A program made the translations under genes and the position numbers. This document shows, piece after piece, positions 50,871 to 62,584 of a stretch of 64,000 nucleotides of DNA. The stretch covers positions 45,382 to 109,381 of the forward strand of contig CAJTLI010000003.1 in NCBI GenBank assembly GCA_910577525.1, read 5' to 3'. Below the pieces are notes generated by a model. That model did not search any database. It was not told where the DNA came from and saw only the letters and a program-made list of their open reading frames with translations. Position 1 is the first letter of the stretch, and every line of letters starts with the position of its first letter. This DNA is from an uncultured Oscillospiraceae bacterium (lineage in GTDB: Bacteria; Bacillota; Clostridia; Oscillospirales; Oscillospiraceae).

Positions 50871-52202
50871 TCAATAGTTGATGATATACTTGTCCCGCTC
50901 CCAGGAGGAAACCCGGGTGCGGTACTCGTCCCACTCCGCCTCCTTGCCCGCGATGTACTGGGAGGTGATATGCTGGCCCAGAGTGCCCATCACCAGCTTG
51001 TCCCGCTTCATGGCGGTGAGGGCCTCCTCCAGAGAGCCGGGCAGGGCCTCGATGCCCCGGCGCTTCCGGGTGGCGGGCGTCATGGCGAAGATGTTTTCCG
51101 TCACCTCCGGAGGGGGAGTCATCCCTTTGGCGATGCCGTCCAGCCCAGCGGCCAAACACACCGCCAGGGACAGATAGGGGTTGCAGGCGGGGTCGGGGCA
51201 GCGCAGCTCCACCCGGGTGCCCTGGCCCCGGGAGGCGGGAATGCGGATCAGGGTGGAGCGGTTGGAGGCCGACCAGGCCATGTAGCAAGGGGCCTCATAG
51301 CCGGGGACCAGCCGTTTGTAGGAGTTGACCAACGGGTTGGTGACGGCGCACATGCCCTTCATGTGATGGAGCACGCCCGCGATGAAGGAGTAACACTCTT
51401 TAGAAAGCCCCTTGTCCCCATGCTCGTCGAAGAACACGTTCTTTCCGTTCTGGTACAGGGACATGTTCGTGTGCATCCCGTTTCCGGCCAGGCCGTAGAT
51501 GGGCTTGGGCATAAAGGTGGCGTGGAGGCCGTCCCGCTGGGCGATGGTCTTTACCGCCAGCTTGAAGGTCATGATCTTGTCGGCGCACTCCAGGGCGGGG
51601 GCGTACTTGAAGTCGATCTCATGCTGGCCGGGAGCCACCTCGTGGTGGGACGCCTCAATCTCATACCCCATCTGCTCCAGAGCCAGGCAGATGCGCCGCC
51701 GGGTGGGTTCGCCGTGGTCTAGAGGGCCCAGGTCGAAGTAGCCCGCCTCGTCGTTGGTTTTGGTGGTGGGCTTGCCCGCCTCGTCGGTCTGGAACAGGAA
51801 GAACTCCGCCTCAAGCCCCACGTTGAAGGTGTCGTAGCCCATGCTCCCTGCCCTTTCCAGCACCCGCTCCAGCGCCCCCCGGGGGTCGCCCACGAAGGGG
51901 GAGCCGTCCGGATTGTGCACGTCGCAGATCAGCCGGGCCACCTTGGCGTGCTGGGGCTCCCAGGGAAAGATGACAAAGCTGTCCAAATCGGGATACAGGT
52001 ACTGGTCGGACTCGTTGATGCGGACAAAGCCCTCGATGGAGGAGCCGTCCAGCATGATCTGGTTGTTCACCGCCTTTTCAATCTGGGAGGCGGTGATAGC
52101 CACGTTCTTCAGCTGGCCGAAGATGTCGGTGAACTGCATCCGGATGAATTTTACGTCCTCCTCCCGCACGATGCGGATGATGTCTTCCCTGGTATAGCCC
52201 AT
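50871..52202 (-). CDS. glnA: Glutamine synthetase, type I
   Basis: GlnA joins ammonia to glutamate. The 443-residue GSI protein has MLDGSSIEGFVRINESD, GMHTNMSLYQNGKN and NRSTLIRIPASRGQGTRVELR-type nucleotide and metal motifs, and the length is that of the Gram-positive GSI-alpha form without the adenylylation-loop extension. ATG 52202 is used; AAAGGGG lies 10 bases upstream. A promoter with a 16-base spacer precedes it. Confidence 0.96.
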   Translation of the reverse strand: MGYTREDIIRIVREEDVKFIRMQFTDIFGQLKNVAITASQIEKAVNNQIMLDGSSIEGFVRINESDQYLYPDLDSFVIFPWEPQHAKVARLICDVHNPDGSPFVGDPRGALERVLERAGSMGYDTFNVGLEAEFFLFQTDEAGKPTTKTNDEAGYFDLGPLDHGEPTRRRICLALEQMGYEIEASHHEVAPGQHEIDFKYAPALECADKIMTFKLAVKTIAQRDGLHATFMPKPIYGLAGNGMHTNMSLYQNGKNVFFDEHGDKGLSKECYSFIAGVLHHMKGMCAVTNPLVNSYKRLVPGYEAPCYMAWSASNRSTLIRIPASRGQGTRVELRCPDPACNPYLSLAVCLAAGLDGIAKGMTPPPEVTENIFAMTPATRKRRGIEALPGSLEEALTAMKRDKLVMGTLGQHITSQYIAGKEAEWDEYRTRVSSWERDKYIINY

Positions 52203-52278
52203 GTTTGATTTCCCCTTTCCCCGGCGGGGGATTTCTCCCGCCCCGCCTGAAACGCTCCATTTCACGTTTTCCGCTTTC

Positions 52279-52306
52279 AGCATAGCACAAGCGCGGATTT
52301 TGTCAA
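52279..52306 (-). promoter_or_regulatory. Promoter of glnA
   Basis: Minus strand TTGACA, 16-base spacer, TATGCT, about 75 bases before glnA. The 330-base gap 52203-52532 contains this and the ppdK promoter and, as far as I can see, nothing else. Confidence 0.65.
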
Positions 52307-52436
52307 TCTTTTTTTGACCTCATGCAAAACTTCGGCGCAGAAACCATGTTTCAACCCCACTTAAACCTGTTTTTCGTCATTTGTCACATCAGAGCAAAAA
52401 CCCTCGCGGAGAGAAGAAAAGATATCCAACTCTCCC

Positions 52437-52465
52437 TTGACCATTCTTGTGTATTCTGCTAAAAT
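52437..52465 (+). promoter_or_regulatory. Promoter of ppdK
   Basis: TTGACC at 52437-52442, 17 bases, TAAAAT at 52460-52465. Confidence 0.7.
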
Positions 52466-52532
52466 ATTATCATTGAATCCCTACCCCGCGTTTACCCCCG
52501 CGCATCCGATAAAAAGTTTGGAGGAATGTACA

Positions 52533-55160
<2,628 letters not shown>

Positions 55161-55193
55161 TATCCGATTCTATCCCCCGCCTAAAATCAAGAG

Positions 55194-55227
55194 CTCCCCT
55201 GCGTCATGATGGCGCAGGGGAGTTTTT
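55194..55227 (+). terminator. Terminator after ppdK
   Basis: 10-bp stem CTCCCCTGCG/CGCAGGGGAG followed by TTTTT. Confidence 0.9.
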
Positions 55228-55273
55228 GGTGCAACCCGCGCCCTCGAAAACTGCGCACCCGCCCCCGCACCGT

Positions 55274-55302
55274 TTGACATTAAAGGCCGTCTTCTGTAAA
55301 AT
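55274..55302 (+). promoter_or_regulatory. Promoter of the DUF4358 lipoprotein gene
   Basis: TTGACA at 55274-55279, 17 bases, TAAAAT at 55297-55302, 61 bases before the start codon. Confidence 0.75.
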
Positions 55303-55362
55303 ATTTACGAGGATCAAAATCGTAATTGCCTCCATAAAAAATTTTAAAAGGAGGGGTCTTAA

Positions 55363-57502
55363 ATGAAGCAAGTGATTTCTCTTTTCCTGTCTGCGGCCCT
55401 GCTGCTGGGCCTGCTGGGCGCGTGTAGGCCTGTGCCCGGCCCCGATCCGTCCGCTCCGCCAGAGGTGGAGTTGTCCGCGAAGGAACTGGCCGAGCTGATC
55501 CTGCCATACGCCGGGTGCGAGGATCCGGAAGTGATGGAGCGCCTCAACATTGGCGAGGACGGGGAGCGGCTGAATGATTACATGGAAAAAGCTTACGTCT
55601 TGACCAGCTGGACAGACGGGGCCATCATCCGGGCCACGGGGGCCTCTGCTTTTGAGCTGGCGGCAATTCGCCTGGAGGATGAGGACGCCGCCAAGGCCGG
55701 GGAGGCACTGTTGAAGGACTATCTGCACCAACGGGAAGGGGATTTCACCGGCTATGCCCCGGAGCAGGCGGACATGGTGGCCAACGGTGCGGTCTGCCGT
55801 TATGGGACGTGGCTGGGTCTGTTTATCTGCCCGAACCCGGAGGGAGCGCGGGCGGCCTTTGAAGCGGCGCTCAAGGGGGAAGCCCTGCCCCAGCAGCCCA
55901 CGCCCGCCCCCACGCCGGAACCGGAGCCTGAATTGAATATGCAGTCGCTGATGGTCGATCTCATTGGCTTTTGCAAGGAAGAAATAGACGCCGTGGAGAA
56001 TCCGGCGCGCGGTTAGGATCGATATGTTGTGGCCGGATTTACTTATAATGCCTTCAATACCGATGCTTCAGATCAGGAGCGGGAGAATTCTTACTTTTTG
56101 GAATCCATGACCTCTCATTACGGTATGGCCGAAGATCAAATCGAGTCCGGTTTTTCTGTCACGATCGATAGTTCCAATGAAACCGCCTTTGAGACGACGG
56201 TGCTTCGCATGACCAGCGAGGCGGCGGCGGCTCAAGGCGTGGACGGCTTCCAGCAATACCGGCAGAGCCTGGAAACCATTTTTACCGAAAAAGGACTCCC
56301 GGGTGAGGCAGAGCTGGCGGCCAACGGCCTGGTGGTTCAGACCGGGCGGTATCTGGCCCTGTTCATCAGCCAGGATCCGGAGGCTGTGAAGGCTGAGTTT
56401 GAGGACGCCCTCATCCGCCTGTCGTCCCAGCAGCCGCCTCAATCGTCCGAATCATTCCATAAGGTTGATATGGAGCTGCTGAGCGATCGTCTCTGGGCTT
56501 TTAGTCAGGAGGAAAGGGATGAAATAAAGAGAGAGGGCGGCGTTGTATCGCGGAGTACACGGGATAAGGATATTTTGGCTGGCCTGTGGCAGATAAACTT
56601 GGATCAAGTCGAAAGCTTCTTTGATATGCATGGCGGTTACTCTGAAAAGATGGCTGCGAAGGCCACCTCTGCCTTTTGTCTGCGCGTGCTGTACATGGAG
56701 GATGAAGCGGCCGCGATCCGGGCCATGGATGCTTTCCAGCTCTATTTGTGGAACCAAGCGTATATTAATAATATCAACGGCACCCAAGAGCGGACGGAGC
56801 GGCTGAATAACGGGCTGATCACCCATCTGGGGCGGTACGCGATCATGATTGTCAGCCAGGACCAGGAGGCGATGCTGGCCGAAATTGAGACGGCCCTGCG
56901 GGAGCTGCAGCCGGAAGGCGCATCCGGGCCGCCGGTCCCCTCCCAGCAGCCACAGGTTCCCTCGGAAGAGCCGGCTATCCTCGATGGGATCGACTGGCCG
57001 GAGCAGGAGGGGGAACCAGACCCCAACCACCCAGGCCGCATCAAATATGTCCAGCCCAATGAGGAGGATATGTCCGTCTACGACACCTCCGCCATTCTCA
57101 CTGCCTGGGAGAATGAAGATCCTGTTGGCTTGTCCGAGGAGGGCCGGGCCATCTACGATGCGGCAAAGGCCGTGCTGGGGGAAATTATTCGGGATGAAAT
57201 GATCGATTACGAGAAAGAAGCGGCTGTCTACGATTGGGTGACCCGGAACATAGGCTACGGCTGGAGCCGCATGGACGTTCTGGAGGAGACGCCCAGAGAG
57301 GCATACACCCCTTATGGCGGGCTGGTGGACCAGATGGCAACCTGCATGGGCTTTGCCACCAGCCTCCAGCTGCTCCTGGATATGGCCGGGGTGGCGCTTC
57401 TTCAACGTCACCAGCGACTATATGGCCCGGACAAACCACCAGTGGGACTACGCCAACACCCCCGAGGCCACGGCGGAAGGCCATGGGAAAAATTTCAATT
57501 AA
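55363..57502 (+). pseudogene. Broken DUF4358-repeat / transglutaminase-like lipoprotein gene
   Basis: Three reading frames in series once formed one exported lipoprotein. Frame 1 (55363-56016) has a signal peptide with lipobox (GLLGAC, Cys21), one full DUF4358-like repeat and the first residues of a second, then stops at TAG. Frame 2 (about 56029-57400) completes repeat 2, has a third repeat and a transglutaminase-like start (YEKEAAVYDWVTRNIGYGW, then ATCMGFATSLQLLLDMAG with the catalytic Cys). Frame 3 (to TAA 57502) resumes with WRFFNVTSDYMARTNHQWDY. The catalytic His region between frames 2 and 3 is missing, indicating a deletion of roughly 100-200 bases. Promoter and terminator are still intact. 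An N-terminal lipoprotein from frame 1 could still be made. Confidence 0.8.
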
Positions 57503-57529
57503 CCTTTCCAATCACACAGCGTCCAACAC

Positions 57530-57566
57530 AAAAATGGCGGGAATCCCAAATGTTCCCGCCATTTTT
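57530..57566. terminator. Terminator after the broken lipoprotein gene
   Basis: 14-bp stem AAAAATGGCGGGAA with its complement, 9-base loop, T-run. Confidence 0.85.
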
Positions 57567-57739
57567 GCCTTTCCGTCTCTGCCAACGGTACTTTAAGCCT
57601 ACCTTTTGCTCTCCGTCTCCGTTTTAAACCGGCGGATTTTTTTCTCGACTTGACCGCTAAAGTATGATATACTGAAAAAAGGATTTTAGCCGATCCTTCA
57701 TCTGTCCAGATTATTTCAGCAAGAGGGAGTGAATTGCCG

Positions 57740-59014
57740 ATGCCGTACCCTGTCACCTTTGCCATCTGCGGCTGCGGTGCCCGCGGTCTGGAGGCCTATG
57801 CCCCTTACCAGGAAACCCATCCAGAGGAGATGCGGATTGTTGCCGGAGCGGACCCCCGGCCAGAGCGCCTAGCCATGCTCCAGGCCCGGTACAGCGTGCC
57901 CAAAGAGCGCTGCTTTGCCTCCGACACGGAGCTTTTGGCACAGCCCCGGCTGGCTGATGTCATGATTGTGGCCACCCAAGACCGGCAGCATGTGGACAAC
58001 GCGCTGGCCGCGCTGGACAAGGGCTACCATATTCTGCTGGAAAAGCCCATTTCGCCCGACCTGGAGGAATGCCGCGCCCTGCAAAAGAAGGCTCGCGAGA
58101 CGGGGCGGGTGGTGGTGGTATGTCACGTACTGCGGTACACCCGGTTCTATTCCGCCTTGGAGGATCTTCTTCGCCGGGGTGCCGTGGGCAAAATTGAAAC
58201 CATCGACGCTATCGAACACGTGGCCTACTGGCACCAGGCCCACAGCTTTGTCCGGGGTAATTGGCGGCGGTCAGACCTGACCAGCCCCATGATCCTCCAA
58301 AAAAGCTGCCACGATATGGACATACTACGCTGGCTGGCCGGTGAGCCCTGCCTGCGGGTGCAAAGCTTCGGCTCTCTAGACTTTTTCCGGGCGGAGAACG
58401 CGCCGGAGGGCGCCGCCCCGCGCTGCCTGGATGGCTGCCGCTGCAAGGACGCCTGCCCCTATGACGCGGAGAAGATCTACATCACAAGCCCCCACACCGG
58501 AATCCGGGGCCGCGGAAAGGTCTGGCCCTGCGGCGTGCTGGCCAGCGAGCCTACCGAGGAAAAAATCTATGAGGCCCTGCGCACCGGGCCCTATGGCCGC
58601 TGCGTATTCCACTGTGACAACGACGTGGTGGACCACCAGACGGTGAACCTGGAATTTGCCGGCCACATCCACGCCACCTTTACCATGACCGCCTTTACCC
58701 AGGACTGCCACCGGACCATCAAGGTGACGGGCACCCAGGGCGAAATTTCAGGCGATATGGAGGAAAACACCCTTTTTCTGCGCCCCTTCGGCCAGACGGA
58801 GCGGATGATCGACCTGCGGGAAGAGAACGGCGAGTTTTCCGGCCACGGCGGCGGCGATTTCGGTCTCATGTCCAGCTTCTGCCGCCTGATCTCCCAGGGC
58901 GGCACAGAGGGACTCACCGGGTTGGACGCCTCGGTGGAGAGCCATGTCATGGCCCTGGCCGCTGAGGCCTCCCGCCTGGACGGGAGCCGAACCATCGACC
59001 TGGCCCAATTTTGA
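57740..59014 (+). CDS. Gfo/Idh/MocA family oxidoreductase
   Basis: A 424-residue NAD(P)-dependent sugar or cyclitol dehydrogenase-like protein. The Rossmann fold shows FAICGCGARGLEAYAPY and the EKPIS motif (ILLEKPISPDLEECRAL). The C-terminal domain has a Cys-rich insert (CLDGCRCKDACPY) seen in a subgroup of this family, probably structural or metal-binding. The substrate is unknown and no sugar gene flanks it. ATG 57740 is used; a TTG two codons upstream is possible. Confidence 0.88.
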   Translation: MPYPVTFAICGCGARGLEAYAPYQETHPEEMRIVAGADPRPERLAMLQARYSVPKERCFASDTELLAQPRLADVMIVATQDRQHVDNALAALDKGYHILLEKPISPDLEECRALQKKARETGRVVVVCHVLRYTRFYSALEDLLRRGAVGKIETIDAIEHVAYWHQAHSFVRGNWRRSDLTSPMILQKSCHDMDILRWLAGEPCLRVQSFGSLDFFRAENAPEGAAPRCLDGCRCKDACPYDAEKIYITSPHTGIRGRGKVWPCGVLASEPTEEKIYEALRTGPYGRCVFHCDNDVVDHQTVNLEFAGHIHATFTMTAFTQDCHRTIKVTGTQGEISGDMEENTLFLRPFGQTERMIDLREENGEFSGHGGGDFGLMSSFCRLISQGGTEGLTGLDASVESHVMALAAEASRLDGSRTIDLAQF

Positions 59015-59140
59015 GTGTGTCCGGGCAGCTTCAGGCGTGAATTGCTCCCCACAGCGTACAGCGCCGGCAGTGAGGTGATATATGTTATTTCCGCCCGTTT
59101 TAGAACCAAACCAGAACATTTTTGAGGAGGACCGATTCCC

Positions 59141-60814
59141 ATGGGAAAAAGCATTAAGCGTTCTGTTATGATCCGTGTGGTCTGCGCGATTGCGGCCGTT
59201 CTGATCTTCAGCTGCGTCACCACCATGAACATTCTCAGCATTGAGAGCACCCAGCGCACCACGATCCAGGCCAACGCTCTGCTGGACAATGCCCAGCGGG
59301 CGGAGGTGGCCCATTACAAGTGGTCGGCCAACCTGAGCAGCGCCCTTTACGCCGGCACGGAATTCACCGGCAGCATGGACCATACCGGCTGTGTGTTGGG
59401 CAAGTGGCTCTACAGCGAATTGGATCTGAAGGACGGCGAGGTGGAGCGGCTGCGGGCCCAGATCGAGCCGCTGCATAAGGAGCTCCACGCCTCTGCGGGC
59501 ACCGCGCTGGAGATGTACGGCAACAGCCGCGTCCGGGCCCAGCAATATTACACAGAGACCATCCAGGTCAATCTTTCCAAGCTGGTGGGCCTGCTGGACG
59601 ATGTAGTGGCCCGTGGTACGACGCTGAGCGATGAGTGCACCCAGCGCATGAACTCCACCATCGCTCTGATGCACACCCTCACCGTCATTTGCCTGGTGCT
59701 TAACCTGGTCGCCCTCATCAGCCTGGTCATGTTCGTTTTGAACCACGTCATCAAGCCCCTGCTTCTCATCACCGACAAGGCCCGGCCCCTTCAGGAGGGC
59801 AGGCTTGCCTTGGATCTGGACTACCACTCTAAAAACGAGCTGGGCACCCTGGCCCAGACCCTGGAGCAGTCGGTGGAGCGCATCCACATGTACGTAGAGG
59901 ACATCAACCGGGTTATGGGCGAGCTGGCCCGGGGCAATTTCGATGTTCAGACCTCCACTCGCTATATCGGCGACTTTCAGTCCATCGAAGAGTCTCTGAA
60001 TCAGTTTACCGATGCCCTGTCGGGCGCCATGGACAACATCGTCCAGGCGGAGCACCGGGTGTCCGGCCATGCCGAACAGCTGTCCAGCGGCGCCCAGGCC
60101 CTGGCCCAGGGCGCCACGGAACAGGCCAGCGCGGTGCAGCAGCTGTACGCCACGGTGGATGACCTATCCAAGAGCGCGGGCCGCAACGCCCAGGCCGCCG
60201 CCAACGCCCAGGAAAGCGCCCGGCTTACCAATGATCAGGTGGCCCTCAGCAGCCAGCAGATGGAGCAGATGGTATCCGCCATGGGGGATATCTCCGACTC
60301 CTCCCAGCAGATCGGCCGGATTATCGCCACCATTGAAGACATCGCCTTCCAGACCAACATTCTGGCGCTGAACGCGGCGGTGGAGGCCGCCCGGGCCGGA
60401 GCTGCGGGCAAGGGCTTTGCCGTGGTGGCCGACGAGGTGCGCAGTTTGGCCTCCAAATCCGACGAGGCGGCCAAGGCTACCAAAAATCTCATTGAAAACT
60501 CCGTCCAGGCCACCCGCCGCGGCACGCAGATCGTGGGCGAGGTGTCCGACTCACTAAAGCAGGCGCTGGAGCTTGTGGGTCAGTCCAACACCGCCATCGG
60601 CACCATCGCCGAGGCCATCCACCAGGAGGCGGCTTCCCTCTCTCAGGTCTCCGAGGGCATCGGCCAGATCTCCTCTGTGGTTCAGACCAATTCCGCCAGC
60701 AGCGAGGAGTCCGCCGCCGTAAGCTCGGAGCTGTTCGAACAGGTTCACCTGCTGGAGGATCAGACCAAACGCTTCAAGCTCAAAAACGCCCAGCGGAGCT
60801 ACAGCGTCAAATAG
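59141..60814 (+). CDS. Methyl-accepting chemotaxis protein with an extracytoplasmic CZB-like zinc domain
   Basis: A 557-residue chemoreceptor. Membrane helices lie at about 11-31 and 179-201, with a HAMP domain after the second (202-255) and the signalling hairpin at about 340-520, including the conserved tip (IEDIAFQTNILALNAAVEAA). The 147-residue outer segment contains H58-x2-W61, HTGCVLGKWLY (C84) and EPLHKELH (H112, H116), which match the three-His, one-Cys ligand set of the chemoreceptor zinc-binding domain. GAGGA lies 10 bases before the ATG. No C-terminal CheR tether or CheA/CheW gene is nearby. Confidence 0.92.
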   Translation: MGKSIKRSVMIRVVCAIAAVLIFSCVTTMNILSIESTQRTTIQANALLDNAQRAEVAHYKWSANLSSALYAGTEFTGSMDHTGCVLGKWLYSELDLKDGEVERLRAQIEPLHKELHASAGTALEMYGNSRVRAQQYYTETIQVNLSKLVGLLDDVVARGTTLSDECTQRMNSTIALMHTLTVICLVLNLVALISLVMFVLNHVIKPLLLITDKARPLQEGRLALDLDYHSKNELGTLAQTLEQSVERIHMYVEDINRVMGELARGNFDVQTSTRYIGDFQSIEESLNQFTDALSGAMDNIVQAEHRVSGHAEQLSSGAQALAQGATEQASAVQQLYATVDDLSKSAGRNAQAAANAQESARLTNDQVALSSQQMEQMVSAMGDISDSSQQIGRIIATIEDIAFQTNILALNAAVEAARAGAAGKGFAVVADEVRSLASKSDEAAKATKNLIENSVQATRRGTQIVGEVSDSLKQALELVGQSNTAIGTIAEAIHQEAASLSQVSEGIGQISSVVQTNSASSEESAAVSSELFEQVHLLEDQTKRFKLKNAQRSYSVK

Positions 60815-60881
60815 CGCAACGGTTTTGCGCAGACGCATCCTGACCGCTGGCAGGACCAGAAAAACATCGCATATTGGCGCA

Positions 60882-60914
60882 AAAGCGGGAGACCGGCAGC
60901 CGGTCTCCCGCTTT
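60882..60914. terminator. Bidirectional terminator between the chemoreceptor and galE
   Basis: 15-bp perfect stem (AAAGCGGGAGACCGG and complement, CAG loop) between convergent genes. Confidence 0.88.
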
Positions 60915-60932
60915 CTTCGCATCCCCGCGCCC

Positions 60933-61952
60933 TCAGTTTCTGTAGCCGTTGGGATTGTTCGACTGCCATTTGTAAGAGGAGGCACACATCTCCTCAATGC
61001 CCAGCTGCGCCTCCCAGCCCAGCTCCTCCCTTGCTTTGGCGGGGTCGGCGTAGCACACAGCAATATCGCCGGGACGGCGAGGATCAATGACATAGGGAAG
61101 CTGTTTGCCGCAGGCCTTTTCATAGGCATGGAGCACCTCCAGCACACTGTAACCCTTGCCGGTGCCAAGGTTGCAGACAAACAGGCCGCAGCCCTGCTCC
61201 AGCTTTTTCAGCGCCGCCACATGTCCCTTTGCCAGGTCCACCACATGGATATAGTCCCGCACACCGGTGCCGTCGGACGTGGGATAGTCGTCGCCGTAGA
61301 CGTGCAGCTTCTCCAGCTGGCCCACGGATACTTTGGCGATATAGGGCACCAGGTTGTTGGGAATCCCGTTGGGGTCCTCGCCCATCAGCCCGCTCTCATG
61401 AGCCCCGATGGGGTTGAAGTAGCGCAGCAGAGCCACGTTCAGCTCAGGGTCTGCGGCACAGATGTCGGACAGGATGCGCTCCTGAAACAGCTTGGACGTG
61501 CCATAGGGGTTGGTGGTGCCGCCGGTGGGAAAATCCTCGCGGATGGGGACCGTGGCGGGGTCGCCGTACACCGTGGCGGAGGAGGAGAACACAAAGTTCT
61601 TCACTCCGTGGCGGCGCATGGCCTGAAGCAGGTAAAGGGTGCTGATCAGGTTGTTGGAATAGTACTCCAGCGGCTTGGACACGCTCTCCCCCACCGCCTT
61701 GAGCCCGGCAAAATGAATTACCGCGTCAATGTCCGGGTGCTGGGCAAACAGAGCCTCCACCTCATTCTCATGGCACAGCTCCGTCTCCACGAAGGGTACG
61801 GATTTTCCGGTAATTCTTTCCACGCGGCGCAGGGCCTCCCGGCTGGAGTTCACCAGATTGTCCGCCACCACGATGTCATAACCCGAGTCGAGAAGCTCCA
61901 CGCAGGTGTGGCTGCCGATATAGCCGGCGCCGCCGCAAACCAAAATAGACAT
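60933..61952 (-). CDS. galE: UDP-glucose 4-epimerase
   Basis: GalE interconverts UDP-glucose and UDP-galactose with tightly bound NAD. The Rossmann GGAGYIGSHTC is at residues 7-17, the catalytic Ser/Tyr-x3-Lys set is in SSSATVYGD and NPYGTSKLFQE, and the C-terminus is conserved. ATG 61952 has AAAGGAG 8 bases upstream; length 339. Other Leloir genes are not in the window. Confidence 0.95.
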   Translation of the reverse strand: MSILVCGGAGYIGSHTCVELLDSGYDIVVADNLVNSSREALRRVERITGKSVPFVETELCHENEVEALFAQHPDIDAVIHFAGLKAVGESVSKPLEYYSNNLISTLYLLQAMRRHGVKNFVFSSSATVYGDPATVPIREDFPTGGTTNPYGTSKLFQERILSDICAADPELNVALLRYFNPIGAHESGLMGEDPNGIPNNLVPYIAKVSVGQLEKLHVYGDDYPTSDGTGVRDYIHVVDLAKGHVAALKKLEQGCGLFVCNLGTGKGYSVLEVLHAYEKACGKQLPYVIDPRRPGDIAVCYADPAKAREELGWEAQLGIEEMCASSYKWQSNNPNGYRN

Positions 61953-62014
61953 AAGACGCGCTCCTTTACTTGATATAATATGGACCCGATACGCTCTGCG
62001 CATCAATTGCTGAT

Positions 62015-62043
62015 ATTATACCCCCTCCGGCTGAAAATGGAAA
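62015..62043 (-). promoter_or_regulatory. Promoter of galE
   Basis: Minus strand TTTCCA, 17-base spacer, TATAAT, 63 bases before the galE start. Confidence 0.55.
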
Positions 62044-62269
62044 TGGTTTTTCTTCACATTTTCTTGAATTTTTTCATCACCTGGACTCCCTGCCTCCGGC
62101 GGGAAACCGGCCGGCCGCGCAAAAACAGGTTGATATCTCATTCAGTTTCTGCCATAATGGTTTCCAGACCATACATAGGGCTTTCCCTTACTTAAAGATA
62201 TTGAAACAGGGACAGCCCCCACACGGCACTTTCTAACACCCCACCCGGAGAACATAGCCAAAACGGAAG

Positions 62270-62302
62270 AAACAGGAGGCCAGCCCCGGCCCCCTGTTTT
62301 TT
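62270..62302 (+). terminator. Orphan terminator-like hairpin
   Basis: AAACAGG-GGCC stem with CCTGTTT and a TTTTTT tail on the plus strand, but no plus-strand gene is recognised upstream of it in 61953-62270. It may end a small RNA or be a relic. Confidence 0.5.
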
Positions 62303-62544
62303 CACGCTCCCCAGCGGCCCAACGTCCACCGTCTTAAAAACCTATAGCCCGCAGGCCATCAAAGCGACGGCAATTCCCACGGGGGCCAGCTACCCCTATA
62401 CCGCCAGCCCATCGGCGGGGAATTGCCATGGAGCGGAACCAACCTTTGACCCCGCCTTGCACCCAGCCGCCGACAACCGCCCAATCGCCAGCCGTGGCGG
62501 GCCACCCAGCCGCCGACACCACATCACGCCACTTTGTCAACAAC
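62303..62544. repeat. GC-rich intergenic stretch with direct and inverted repeats
   Basis: The 632-base gap 61953-62584 has no gene I can support. In this part GCAATTCCC (near 62369) has an inverted partner GGGGAATTGC (near 62417), and CACCCAGCCGCCGACA occurs twice (near 62460 and 62503). The pattern is of a folded RNA or relic element rather than of coding sequence. Its identity is unknown. Confidence 0.45.
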
Positions 62545-62572
62545 AAAAATCCCCCGCTCCGTAGAGCGGGGG
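62545..62572 (-). terminator. Terminator after the AT-rich lipoprotein gene
   Basis: 9-bp stem CCCCCGCTC/GAGCGGGGG with a 4-base loop, followed by ATTTTT on the minus strand, 13 bases past the stop. Confidence 0.88.
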
Positions 62573-62584
62573 ACAAAGGCAAGT

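Noticed and set aside
62150..62290. A possible transposase remnant in minus-strand frames
   Set aside because: The short peptide strings found are not recognisable and have stops in each frame; no support.
62334..62582. An 82-codon minus-strand frame
   Set aside because: It contains the lipoprotein terminator and the repeat region; composition is Gly/Trp-rich and without a ribosome binding site.
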